NCBI RefSeq assembly: GCF_938045465.1
Contig: NZ_CALIBF010000082.1
Coordinates: forward strand, 1 to 9,736
Direction of reading: 5' to 3'
DNA: 9,736 nucleotides
From: an uncultured Campylobacter sp.
GTDB lineage: Bacteria > Campylobacterota > Campylobacteria > Campylobacterales > Campylobacteraceae
This document shows, in pieces, positions 1 through 5,600 of this stretch. Under the pieces are notes generated by a model. The model was given only the letters and a program-made list of their open reading frames with translations, ran no database searches and was not told the origin of the DNA. How positions within the stretch are numbered: the stretch's first letter is position 1; every line of letters begins with the position of its first letter. Position numbers and translations under genes: made by a program.

Positions 1-63
1 GGTTATTCGGGTTATTCGGGTTATTCGGGTTATTCGGGTTATTCGGGTTATTCGGGTTATTCG
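1..63. repeat. Seven perfect tandem copies of 9-bp unit GGTTATTCG
   Basis: The unit GGTTATTCG is repeated seven times without a mismatch from the window edge and then stops, so the full array may be longer. Because 9 is a multiple of 3, gain or loss of a unit would not shift a reading frame. Read on the + strand it encodes Gly-Tyr-Ser (frame 1, stop TAA at 94-96), Val-Ile-Arg (frame 2, stop TGA at 83-85) or Leu-Phe-Gly (frame 3, stop TAA at 198-200). One of these could be the C-terminal tail of a gene lying to the left, but the window does not show which, if any, is translated. Confidence 0.97.
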
Positions 64-268
64 GTGCGCCGAGCTCGGCCTGTGAAATTTCATTAAATTT
101 CGCGCAAGATCTACGCAGAAATTCGGCGCGAAACTTGCGCGGGTTTGCATTTGAAATCTCGCTCGCAAAATTCCGCGCAAAACCGGGCGCGAGATCTTAA
201 ATTGAGCCGCCCGCGAGCTTGCGCGCTCGTCGTGGCGAGATTTAAAATTTCATAACGCGTGGGCTCGC

Positions 269-289
269 CGTGAAATTCAAAATTTCACG
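269..289. repeat. Near-perfect palindrome with RAATTY cores, copy 1
   Basis: The sequence CGTGAAATTCAAAATTTCACG has 9-bp arms (GTGAAATTC / AAATTTCAC) matching at 8 of 9 positions. It is followed by GCGGCTGCG. The same palindrome with the same downstream flank recurs at 860-878, so the repeated unit is about 27 bp (AAATTTCACGCGGC[CT]GCG shared). It could be an operator for a dimeric protein, or simply two adjoining RAATTY words. Confidence 0.85.
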
Positions 290-443
290 CGGCTGCGCAC
301 AGTGTCATGTGTCGCTACGATATCCTAAATTTCATGTCGAGCGCACCGTGAAATTAATCCGTCGGTCGCGTAGCAGGATCGCCGCACGATCTAAAATTCG
401 CGCTTGCGCCGCGACATACGCCGCCGTGAGTTAAATTATGCGA

Positions 444-463
444 CAGGCGAGCTAAATTTTACG
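444..463 (+). repeat. 20-bp direct repeat, copy 1 (copy 2 at 601-620)
   Basis: CAGGCGAGCTAAATTTTACG occurs identically at 444-463 and 601-620, 157 bp apart, both preceded by a TGCGRCA/TGCGGCA-like context. The second copy lies in the tail of the decayed zinc-finger fragment, and the first lies just upstream of it, as if that fragment is flanked by, or belongs to, a duplicated module. One RAATTY word lies in each copy. Confidence 0.95.
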
Positions 464-484
464 CTCGCGCGATGGGTCGTGCCG

Positions 485-641
485 GCGTGAGGTTTGCGGC
501 GCCCAGATTAAATTTAACGCACCGCCGTGTATCGCCTGCGGTGGGCGCGGACGTCTGATCCGCTCTGCTTGCAAAGGCGCAGGCGGCTATAGCTGTGCGG
601 CAGGCGAGCTAAATTTTACGAGCCGCTGCGTCGCGGCATGA
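485..641 (+). pseudogene. Decayed copy of DnaJ-type zinc-finger motifs
   Basis: In the frame open from 456 to the TGA at 639-641 the translation includes PCIACGGRGRLIRSACKGAG (525-584) followed by GYSCAA. The intact gene downstream has PCANCGGRGRLICPDCKGTG and GYSRAA at 1728-1808. The match covers fingers three and four; the first cysteine of the fourth finger has become Arg, and the second finger is hardly recognisable (REVCGA for CKACEGA). The nucleotide match is also clear on either side. Relative to the intact gene, the decayed copy appears to have extra AT words (ATTAAATTTA near 507-517 and AAATTTT near 611-617). No start codon or ribosome binding site precedes it. I read it as a relic of a duplicated or older version of the 1287 gene. 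Confidence 0.8.
601..620 (+). repeat. 20-bp direct repeat, copy 2
   Basis: Identical to 444-463. Here it forms the tail of the decayed zinc-finger fragment and contributes the residues AGELNFT before the stop at 639-641. Confidence 0.95.
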
Positions 642-859
642 ATTTTCGCGTCGTGTCGCTCGCTGCGACTAAATTTGTGCGACGACTATATGCCGCTGCG
701 CGCTTGTAAATTAAATTGCACTTTATGCACCCGTCGCCTGATTGTCGCGCGGGATTGAAATTTGCGCGTCGCTTATCGCAGAATTTTAGGCCGCTGCACG
801 CCGCGCTATAGCTGTCGTAAAATTTTAAATTTCATGCTGTGCGTACGTACGAGCTAGCT

Positions 860-878
860 GTGAAATTTAAAATTTCAC
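860..878. repeat. Perfect 19-nt palindrome, copy 2
   Basis: GTGAAATTTAAAATTTCAC is a perfect palindrome around a central A (arms 860-868 and 870-878). It shares the downstream flank GCGGC-GCG with the copy at 269-289. Two overlapping self-complementary words, CGTACGTACG (842-851) and AGCTAGCT (853-860 region), lie just upstream, making this a locally palindrome-dense spot. Confidence 0.9.
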
Positions 879-1162
879 GCGGCCGCGAAATTTGCTGTGC
901 GTTATGCCGTATTGCGCATCATCGCGAGCCAAATTATGCGCTGCTGCGGAATTAAAGTCTTGCATGCCCGCTGCTATCGCTCGGGCGCCGCATGCTTGGC
1001 GGCTCCGTTTTGCGATCCGTTTGCACCGTATTTGTTGCGGCAGTTATGTACGTCACCGCGCCGCAGTGCGAGATTTTGCGTCGAGCTCTATTTTAGAGCT
1101 TTGATTTGCAGCGAGATTTTACGGCGCGCAATGGCGCTAAATTCCATCCTGCGTGAGATTTT

Positions 1163-1193
1163 GGAATTTTAAAATTCCCTTTCGCGGTATAAT
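1163..1193 (+). promoter_or_regulatory. Probable promoter with adjoining palindrome for the zinc-finger gene
   Basis: TATAAT at 1188-1193 in the context GCGGTATAATTG is a perfect -10 box. No good TTGACA is seen 17 bp upstream, which is normal for Campylobacter sigma-70 promoters; instead there is T-rich sequence. The perfect 16-nt palindrome GGAATTTTAAAATTCC fills 1163-1178, where a -35 would be, and its first 14 nt recur at 1229-1242 in the leader. The pair could be operator sites, though both are also made of the RAATTY words found throughout the spacer. A transcript would start near 1200 and carry a leader of about 85 nt. Confidence 0.6.
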
Positions 1194-1228
1194 TGTATGA
1201 AATGCAAAATTTACAGGATTTCAATAAA

Positions 1229-1242
1229 GGAATTTTAAAATT
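1229..1242. repeat. Second copy of GGAATTTTAAAATT in the leader
   Basis: The 14-nt word is identical to 1163-1176 and lies 66 bp downstream, so the two copies bracket the TATAAT box. The local sequence continues AAAATTTATG, so the palindrome is slightly imperfect here. It lies just upstream of a possible short leader frame (ATG at 1244). Confidence 0.9.
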
Positions 1243-1243
1243 T

Positions 1244-1303
1244 ATGCGGCGTGGATTTGTGGCGCGCCCGCAAGAAAGGAGCGATCATGGACAAGCTGGA
1301 TAA
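1244..1303 (+). CDS. Possible 19-residue leader peptide overlapping the next start
   Basis: An ATG at 1244 opens a 19-codon frame that ends with TAA at 1301-1303, 14 nt past the ATG of the main gene and in another frame. Its translation begins MRRGFVARPQ. AAAGG at 1226-1230 is 13 nt upstream, farther than ideal. Ribosomes reading this frame would pass through the ribosome binding site and start of the main gene, so it could couple or tune translation. Nothing beyond position supports it and it may be chance. Confidence 0.2.
   Translation: MRRGFVARPQERSDHGQAG
1272..1281 (+). promoter_or_regulatory. Ribosome binding site that sets the start at 1287
   Basis: AAGAAAGGAG lies five nt before ATG 1287. 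The in-frame GTG at 1251 would add twelve residues (MDLWRARKKGAI) but has no AAGGA-like site at a workable distance. The ATG is therefore the better start. Confidence 0.85.
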
Positions 1304-3914
1304 AGAGGAGCTTGCAGAGGCGTTTGTCGCTAGACTCAGGGCTTTAGCGCGTAGCGGTGGCGCCGATCTGCGCGAGCTTGATCGCGAGTTTTACGGATTT
1401 AGCGTGAGGCTTGGCGTGCGTTATGACTTTGTCGGCAAGTTTAGCGTCTCGCATATAAGTGGCGGTGAGCGCGCTCAGCTGCATTTCGCAGATATCGCGC
1501 AGTTCGAGGCTCATGCGCGCGAGTGCCTACGCGCGGCAAGCACTGATGCGGAGCTAAGCGAGGCCTTTATGCTACGCCTGCGTGCAGATCCCCAAAAAGC
1601 CGCTACGAATGCGGATCAGATCATAAAATTTCACGATTTTAAGCCCTTTAGCGTTCAGCTGCGTTGCGAGCATTGCAGCGGATCGGGCAGGAGACGCTGC
1701 AAAGCCTGCGAAGGCGCAGGCAAGACGCCGTGCGCTAACTGTGGCGGGCGCGGGCGCTTGATCTGCCCCGATTGCAAGGGCACCGGCGGCTATAGCCGCG
1801 CGGCGTTAAGCTCTACGGACGCTCATGCGCGCGGCCTTTCTGGAGGCGACTCTGCAGGCTCTGCGTCAAATTCTATGGGCTATCGCTTCATTCCCTGCGC
1901 TAGCTGCGGCGGTAGCGGCTCGCGCATTTGTCCCGCTTGCGGCGGTGCGGGCAGGCTGCGCTGCGAAAAGTGCGGCGGCGCGGGTGATTTTCGCTGCGAG
2001 CATTGCGATGGGCGCGGGTATTTCACTCGCACCGGTAAAGTATCCGTTTATGCCCGCCCGAGCGTAAGCATAGGCGCTAGCTCGCAGGTTTTCGGGCGCG
2101 AGCTGCTGGAGTTTTTATGCAGCAAGGGCGTATGTTTTGCTGCGCGCAGACTTTTGTTTCGTCTAAGCTCGCTGCGAGCGGTGCAGGGCGGCTGCGAAGC
2201 GGTATTTAGCGCGGAGGAGGAATTTTTGCGCTTGAGTTTTGCCGTCTGCGGCAAGGCTTACGATGCGGCGTGCTTTGGTGGCGCGACATTCGTAAGACCT
2301 AACTTTTTTGACGAAGTTTTTGCGTCGGAGCTTGCGGCGGTACGCAGCGCACCCGCTAGGCTAGGGCAGAACGATGCGCAAAGCCTTTTTACGCTGTTTC
2401 GCGCAAAGCCTGTGCTGGATGCGGCGATGCGCCTAGCTAGTGCTAAACTGCGCGGCGAGACGCTAGATCTCGAGCAGTTGCGCGGCGCGGACGGGCATTT
2501 TAACTCTGTAAATTCTACCTGCGGCACGGCTGACCGCGACGCTTTGAGCCTCGCAAAAGACGCTTTGCGCAAAGAAAATCTCGAGGGTGGTGCGAGCGTA
2601 AAATTCGCGGGCATGAAATTCGCGAGCGCTCCAGCAGATTCTATGGGTGCGGAAGATAATCGCCTGGGATCGCGCAGAGAGCTTGGCAGGTTCGCGGGCG
2701 GAGTGAGCGGCGGCATAAAATTTACAGGGGCGGATCTTTCGGAAAGCGGAGAGAATTCTGCCAGTGATTTTGATGCTAGGCAGCAAAGCAGCGAAGCTCG
2801 CACGCAGAATGGATCTAATTTCACCGGCTCGCAAGAGGGCTTAAGCGGCACTTCTGATCGCAATGCGGAGGGTCTTTACGAATTACGCGGCGAGCGAGAT
2901 TACCGAGATTTAAGTGTCTTGAATGCTCAAAATTCCACAAATTCCATAGACTCCGCCGCAATAAATTCCGAAAATCTAGCCGCTGCAAAATTTAAAAATC
3001 GCGCGAATACGCAAGATCCTGCGTCAAATTCTAAAATTTCGCCCTTTGCACGATTAAAGAAATTCTTTTTCCCACGTTCTTTGCGCGAGGATTGCGCGCA
3101 GAGTTTTGTCGCGGCGATTATGCGCGTTTGCGAGGGCTTTATTTCGCAGCAATGCGCTCGTGATTTGGGCGGAGCGATGGCTGGGGCGCTTGGCGTGCTA
3201 AGCCCACGCTATGATCGCGCGGTGTGGTGCATAGGCGGAGGCGCGCTCATCGCAGCGGCTGCGCTGGCGTGCGAGGGCTGCTTCGAGATGATCTTTGCGG
3301 AGCATTATTTTTGGGCACTCGCGTGCGGCGTGGCAATCGCTGCTGTGGGGCTGTTAGGCGGAGGAGTGCTGTGGCCGGCAAGCGCAGTGCGGTGCGCTGT
3401 AAAAGCTCGTAAAATTCCGCGAGAGTATCGCTGCGGCAGAGGCGGCGGGGCGTTTGCTCGCTTTTGTAAAGCTCTGCTCTGCGCCGTTTTAGCTAGCGCA
3501 ATCTACGGAGGTGCGGCAAATACGGGCTACGTGCCGAAAACCGGCGCAGCAGGGCTGCTGCGAGGGTGGATGCCTGCATTTTTTGAGGACGAAAATTCCG
3601 CTTCTGCGAGTGATGGCGTAAATTCTGTAGACGAAAATTCTACGAGTGCAAGCTCTAACGGCCCAGAAAGCCCTGCTTCAAATTCCGCTTCCAGGGCGAC
3701 TAAGGATTCCGCTGCGATGCAAAAGGATAAAATTTTATATATCCAAAAAAGCATCGGAGTGAAGCAGGATGGGATTTTTGGCGCACGCACGCTAAAAAAG
3801 GCGAGAGAGGTTTTGGATCAAAATCTAAGCGGCGTCGATGAAATTTACGAGGCGTTAAAAAACAAAGAGCGGGCGACGACAAATCTACGCCAAGGCAATA
3901 AATCCGCGCCTTAG
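1287..3914 (+). CDS. Membrane protein with eight DnaJ-type CxxCxGxG motifs and a peptidoglycan-binding-like C-terminus
   Basis: The product is 875 aa and I do not recognise a named family for the whole chain. After a helical N-terminal part (1-125), eight CxxCxGxG-type motifs run from residues 127 to 244: CEHCSGSG, CKACEGAG, CANCGGRG, CPDCKGTG, a Ser/Gly-rich insert, then CASCGGSG, CPACGGAG, CEKCGGAG and CEHCDGRG. DnaJ has four such motifs binding two zinc ions, so this is a doubled array that could bind four. There is no J domain. A compact region follows to about 420, then a low-complexity Ser/Asn/Ala/Gly linker to about 590. Three likely membrane helices lie near 647-670, 675-697 and 726-744; the basic loop RCAVKARKIPREYR between helices two and three suggests cytoplasmic fingers and a periplasmic C-terminus. 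Residues 815-845 (IQKSIGVKQDGIFGARTLKK) resemble the PG_binding_1 motif, after a second Ser/Asn-rich linker. The Sel1 gene starts 38 nt later, probably co-transcribed. A scaffold or chaperone-like role at the envelope is inference only. Confidence 0.9.
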   Translation: MDKLDKEELAEAFVARLRALARSGGADLRELDREFYGFSVRLGVRYDFVGKFSVSHISGGERAQLHFADIAQFEAHARECLRAASTDAELSEAFMLRLRADPQKAATNADQIIKFHDFKPFSVQLRCEHCSGSGRRRCKACEGAGKTPCANCGGRGRLICPDCKGTGGYSRAALSSTDAHARGLSGGDSAGSASNSMGYRFIPCASCGGSGSRICPACGGAGRLRCEKCGGAGDFRCEHCDGRGYFTRTGKVSVYARPSVSIGASSQVFGRELLEFLCSKGVCFAARRLLFRLSSLRAVQGGCEAVFSAEEEFLRLSFAVCGKAYDAACFGGATFVRPNFFDEVFASELAAVRSAPARLGQNDAQSLFTLFRAKPVLDAAMRLASAKLRGETLDLEQLRGADGHFNSVNSTCGTADRDALSLAKDALRKENLEGGASVKFAGMKFASAPADSMGAEDNRLGSRRELGRFAGGVSGGIKFTGADLSESGENSASDFDARQQSSEARTQNGSNFTGSQEGLSGTSDRNAEGLYELRGERDYRDLSVLNAQNSTNSIDSAAINSENLAAAKFKNRANTQDPASNSKISPFARLKKFFFPRSLREDCAQSFVAAIMRVCEGFISQQCARDLGGAMAGALGVLSPRYDRAVWCIGGGALIAAAALACEGCFEMIFAEHYFWALACGVAIAAVGLLGGGVLWPASAVRCAVKARKIPREYRCGRGGGAFARFCKALLCAVLASAIYGGAANTGYVPKTGAAGLLRGWMPAFFEDENSASASDGVNSVDENSTSASSNGPESPASNSASRATKDSAAMQKDKILYIQKSIGVKQDGIFGARTLKKAREVLDQNLSGVDEIYEALKNKERATTNLRQGNKSAP

Positions 3915-3952
3915 GCTTGGCGGGCGATCTTAAAAAATCAAAAAGGATGAAA

Positions 3953-4585
3953 ATGAAAAATAAAATTTTAATTCTAGCGCTTATCGCGATGTTTGCTGCA
4001 AATTTCGCGCTTGCCGAAAATTTTGAAATCACCGCAGACGATATAAGCCGGGCTACAAAATCCTGCGATAAGGGCGATATGAAGTCGTGCGGGGCGTTGG
4101 CGCAAATTTACAATTATGGCTGGGGCGTGCCGCAAGATCTGCTAAAGGCTGCGCCGTTATACGTCAAAGCTTGCAAAGGCGGCGATGTGGAGTCGTGCGT
4201 AAATTTAGGCATTTTGTATCAAAGCGGAGAGGGGATGCCGCGCGATGAGGCGAAGGCGGCGGAGCTGTTCGACAAAGCCTGCGATGACGGGCACGCGATA
4301 GGCTGCAGTAACGCAGGCTCTGCGTATATCAGAGGCAGAGGCGTGCGCAAAGACGCTATAAAGGGCGTAGGTTACTATGTGCGCGGTTGCGATATGGATA
4401 TCGTGGACAGCTGGCTTGCGTGCTTAAATTTAGCGCGTCTTTACGAGGGTGCAGATAATACAAAAGCCGCGCAGTACTACAAAAAGGCCTGCGAACTAGG
4501 CGGCAAGGATAGATTTATGAGCTCGGTAGCGGAGCATGAAAGGGCATGGCAAAGCTCATGCGAAAGCTACGAAAGGCTTAAATAG
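3953..4585 (+). CDS. Secreted Sel1-repeat, cysteine-rich (Hcp-like) protein
   Basis: The 210-aa product starts at ATG 3953, five nt after AAAAAGGA; an ATG at 3947 and a TTG at 3917 are in frame but less well placed. Residues 1-19 form a signal peptide (MKNKILILALIAMFAANFALA, cut before ENF by my reading), so the mature protein should be periplasmic or exported. About four Sel1-like TPR repeats follow, with the pattern CxxGxxxSCxxLAxxYxxGxGVxxDxxKAxxxYxKAC. Cysteines are paired seven residues apart in the first three repeats (SCDKGDMKSC, ACKGGDVESC, ACDDGHAIGC), as in Helicobacter cysteine-rich Hcp proteins, where such pairs are disulfides; ten cysteines in all. The fourth repeat has wider spacing. 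Hcp proteins have been reported as penicillin-binding or weak beta-lactamases, but Sel1 repeats mostly mediate protein contacts, so the safe call is an exported interaction protein. It lies 38 nt behind the zinc-finger membrane gene, whose C-terminus should face the same compartment. Confidence 0.88.
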   Translation: MKNKILILALIAMFAANFALAENFEITADDISRATKSCDKGDMKSCGALAQIYNYGWGVPQDLLKAAPLYVKACKGGDVESCVNLGILYQSGEGMPRDEAKAAELFDKACDDGHAIGCSNAGSAYIRGRGVRKDAIKGVGYYVRGCDMDIVDSWLACLNLARLYEGADNTKAAQYYKKACELGGKDRFMSSVAEHERAWQSSCESYERLK

Positions 4586-4753
4586 CCCGCAAATCCATGC
4601 TTTGAAGCAGACCCTCGTGCTCGCCGTGGCTACGGAGTAAGAACCATAGCAGATTTCGCATAAATAGTGCAAATCTAAACATCAAGTATCCTGTAGGAGC
4701 GGAAACATAACGGCGCAAGTTCTTAGCGGGCTCGTATTTTAGGGGGCAAGATA

Positions 4754-5044
4754 ATGACGCTAGCGCTGATCCGCCACGTTACGCCGCTGATCGATCGCGG
4801 CGTATGCGACGCCGCAGAAGCCGCTTGCCGCGCGATCCTATATGATACTACGCAAAGCTTAGCTCTGTATGAAACCTATAAATTTAAAAGCAGCGCCACA
4901 TACGAAAAGCTTGCCCGCATAAGCCGAATATACTCCTCGCCGCTGCCGCGCGAGACGGCGCTAAATTTTAACCTTCTCCCACGGCTCAATCCCGCCTGCA
5001 ACCTCCTCAAAAATGCTAGCTATTTCTATATTTTTTACGCTTAA
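4754..5044 (+). pseudogene. C-terminally truncated histidine phosphatase remnant
   Basis: The 96-codon frame starts at an ATG with AGGGGG seven nt upstream. The N-terminus MTLALIRHVTPLIDRGVC matches the phosphohistidine segment of the histidine phosphatase (phosphoglycerate mutase-like/CobC) superfamily, with R7-H8 as the RH pair (Val replaces the usual Gly). IYSSPLPRETAL near residues 60-71 matches the second conserved segment (SSPLPRxxxTA). Intact members have about 170 or more residues and a second catalytic His near the C-terminus; here similarity stops at about 4960, exactly where the convergent glycosylase gene ends. The last 28 codons are only the antisense of that gene. The missing half makes activity unlikely. 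A deletion during a rearrangement that brought the - strand gene in is the simplest explanation. Confidence 0.65.
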
Positions 5045-5401
5045 ATTTCGCTCGTAAGCCTTGATATCGCGTGATTTTAGCTTCTTTTGTAAAAAGGCGA
5101 ATTCATACTCTATCTGCCCGCGAGTGACGGCTATTTTGGCTAAATTTCGCTCGTCAAATTCGCCCACCTTCGCGGCGTCAAATTTATAGCCGCGAGCACA
5201 GGCCTGCGCATAAATCTCCGCTAGATACGCATTTGCCGCTTCTAGCGCGTTTTCATGCGCGTAAAAGCGGTCAAGCTGCGGGTGATTTTTGTAGCCTTTA
5301 GTAAGCCCAGCCAGCACGTTTTTAGCTAGCAGCGCCTCGCGCCAAAGTGCGACTAGCCCCTTTGCATCGAGATATTTAAAACTTATCGTCCAAAGTCTCA
5401 T
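4961..5401 (-). CDS. Pyrimidine dimer DNA glycosylase / endonuclease V family protein
   Basis: The 146-aa product resembles the bacterial relatives of T4 endonuclease V (DenV, 138 aa), a base-excision enzyme for UV-induced cyclobutane pyrimidine dimers. The typical opening MRLWTISFKYLDAKGLVALW is followed by REALLAKNVLAGLTKGYKNHPQLDRFYAHENA. R21-E22 align with R22-E23 of T4, the latter the catalytic Glu. In T4 the nucleophile is the amine of Thr2 after Met removal; here residue 2 is Arg, which should block Met removal, so the amine of Met1 would occupy that place. This is inference from alignment by eye. The start ATG is five nt after GAAAGG on the - strand. The 3' end lies in the tail of the truncated phosphatase frame. 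No partner repair gene is adjacent. Confidence 0.85.
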   Translation of the reverse strand: MRLWTISFKYLDAKGLVALWREALLAKNVLAGLTKGYKNHPQLDRFYAHENALEAANAYLAEIYAQACARGYKFDAAKVGEFDERNLAKIAVTRGQIEYEFAFLQKKLKSRDIKAYERNLSVKNIEIASIFEEVAGGIEPWEKVKI

Positions 5402-5600
5402 TTTCGCCTTTCGTTAAATTTCGTCGTCAAATTCGGCGCGCTTTGTGCCACAACCTGAGCGGCGTAAATTCGCGCCTTAAATTTAGCCAGGCTCTACCGA
5501 AGCTAAAATTTTACCTCGCCTCGCATTTAAAATTTACTCGCTTATTGCAGTTTATCTTACATTGCAAACTCGCGGTAGCCGCACCTTTAAATTTGCCTGC
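5402..5600. other. RAATTY-rich spacer between glycosylase and PLP enzyme
   Basis: The 199-bp spacer holds no gene I can support. I count seven RAATTY words (about one per 28 bp). TTGCA/TGCAA boxes at about 5545-5567 form only a 5-bp stem, so no firm terminator for the PLP enzyme is seen. The start-proximal GAAAGG of the glycosylase gene is at its left edge (- strand). Confidence 0.6.

Larger units (their letters stand above)
64..1162. other. Long gene-poor, RAATTY-rich mosaic spacer
   Basis: No convincing gene is seen over about 1.1 kb. The open frames at 892-1172 begin without a ribosome binding site and give cysteine/arginine-rich translations unlike any family I recognise. The stretch alternates GC-rich pieces (CGCTGCG, GCGCGC) with words of the form RAATTY; I count about 27 of them between 64 and 1250, where chance would give one or two. 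Many bring a TAA stop (CTAAATTTT, TTAAATTT). It also contains a decayed zinc-finger fragment (485-641), a 20-bp direct repeat and several perfect or near-perfect palindromes. An inverted repeat CGCGCAAG/CTTGCGCG at 101-108 and 134-141 might end transcription from an upstream gene but has no T-run. The region reads as old coding DNA broken up by AT words, or as a non-coding spacer under selection for RAATTY. Confidence 0.7.

Noticed and set aside
892..1172. Two overlapping + strand open frames of 70 and 91 codons
   Set aside because: No ribosome binding site, no recognisable motif, and the Cys/Arg/Ala content follows from the GC words of the spacer.
64..1250. A CRISPR array, because AAATTT-rich words recur with GC-rich spacers
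   Set aside because: The recurring words are only 6-14 nt, irregularly spaced and not a constant repeat of 24 nt or more.
2258..2863. A 201-codon open frame antisense to the zinc-finger gene
   Set aside because: Open by composition of the Ser/Ala-rich linker in the real frame; no ribosome binding site or motif.
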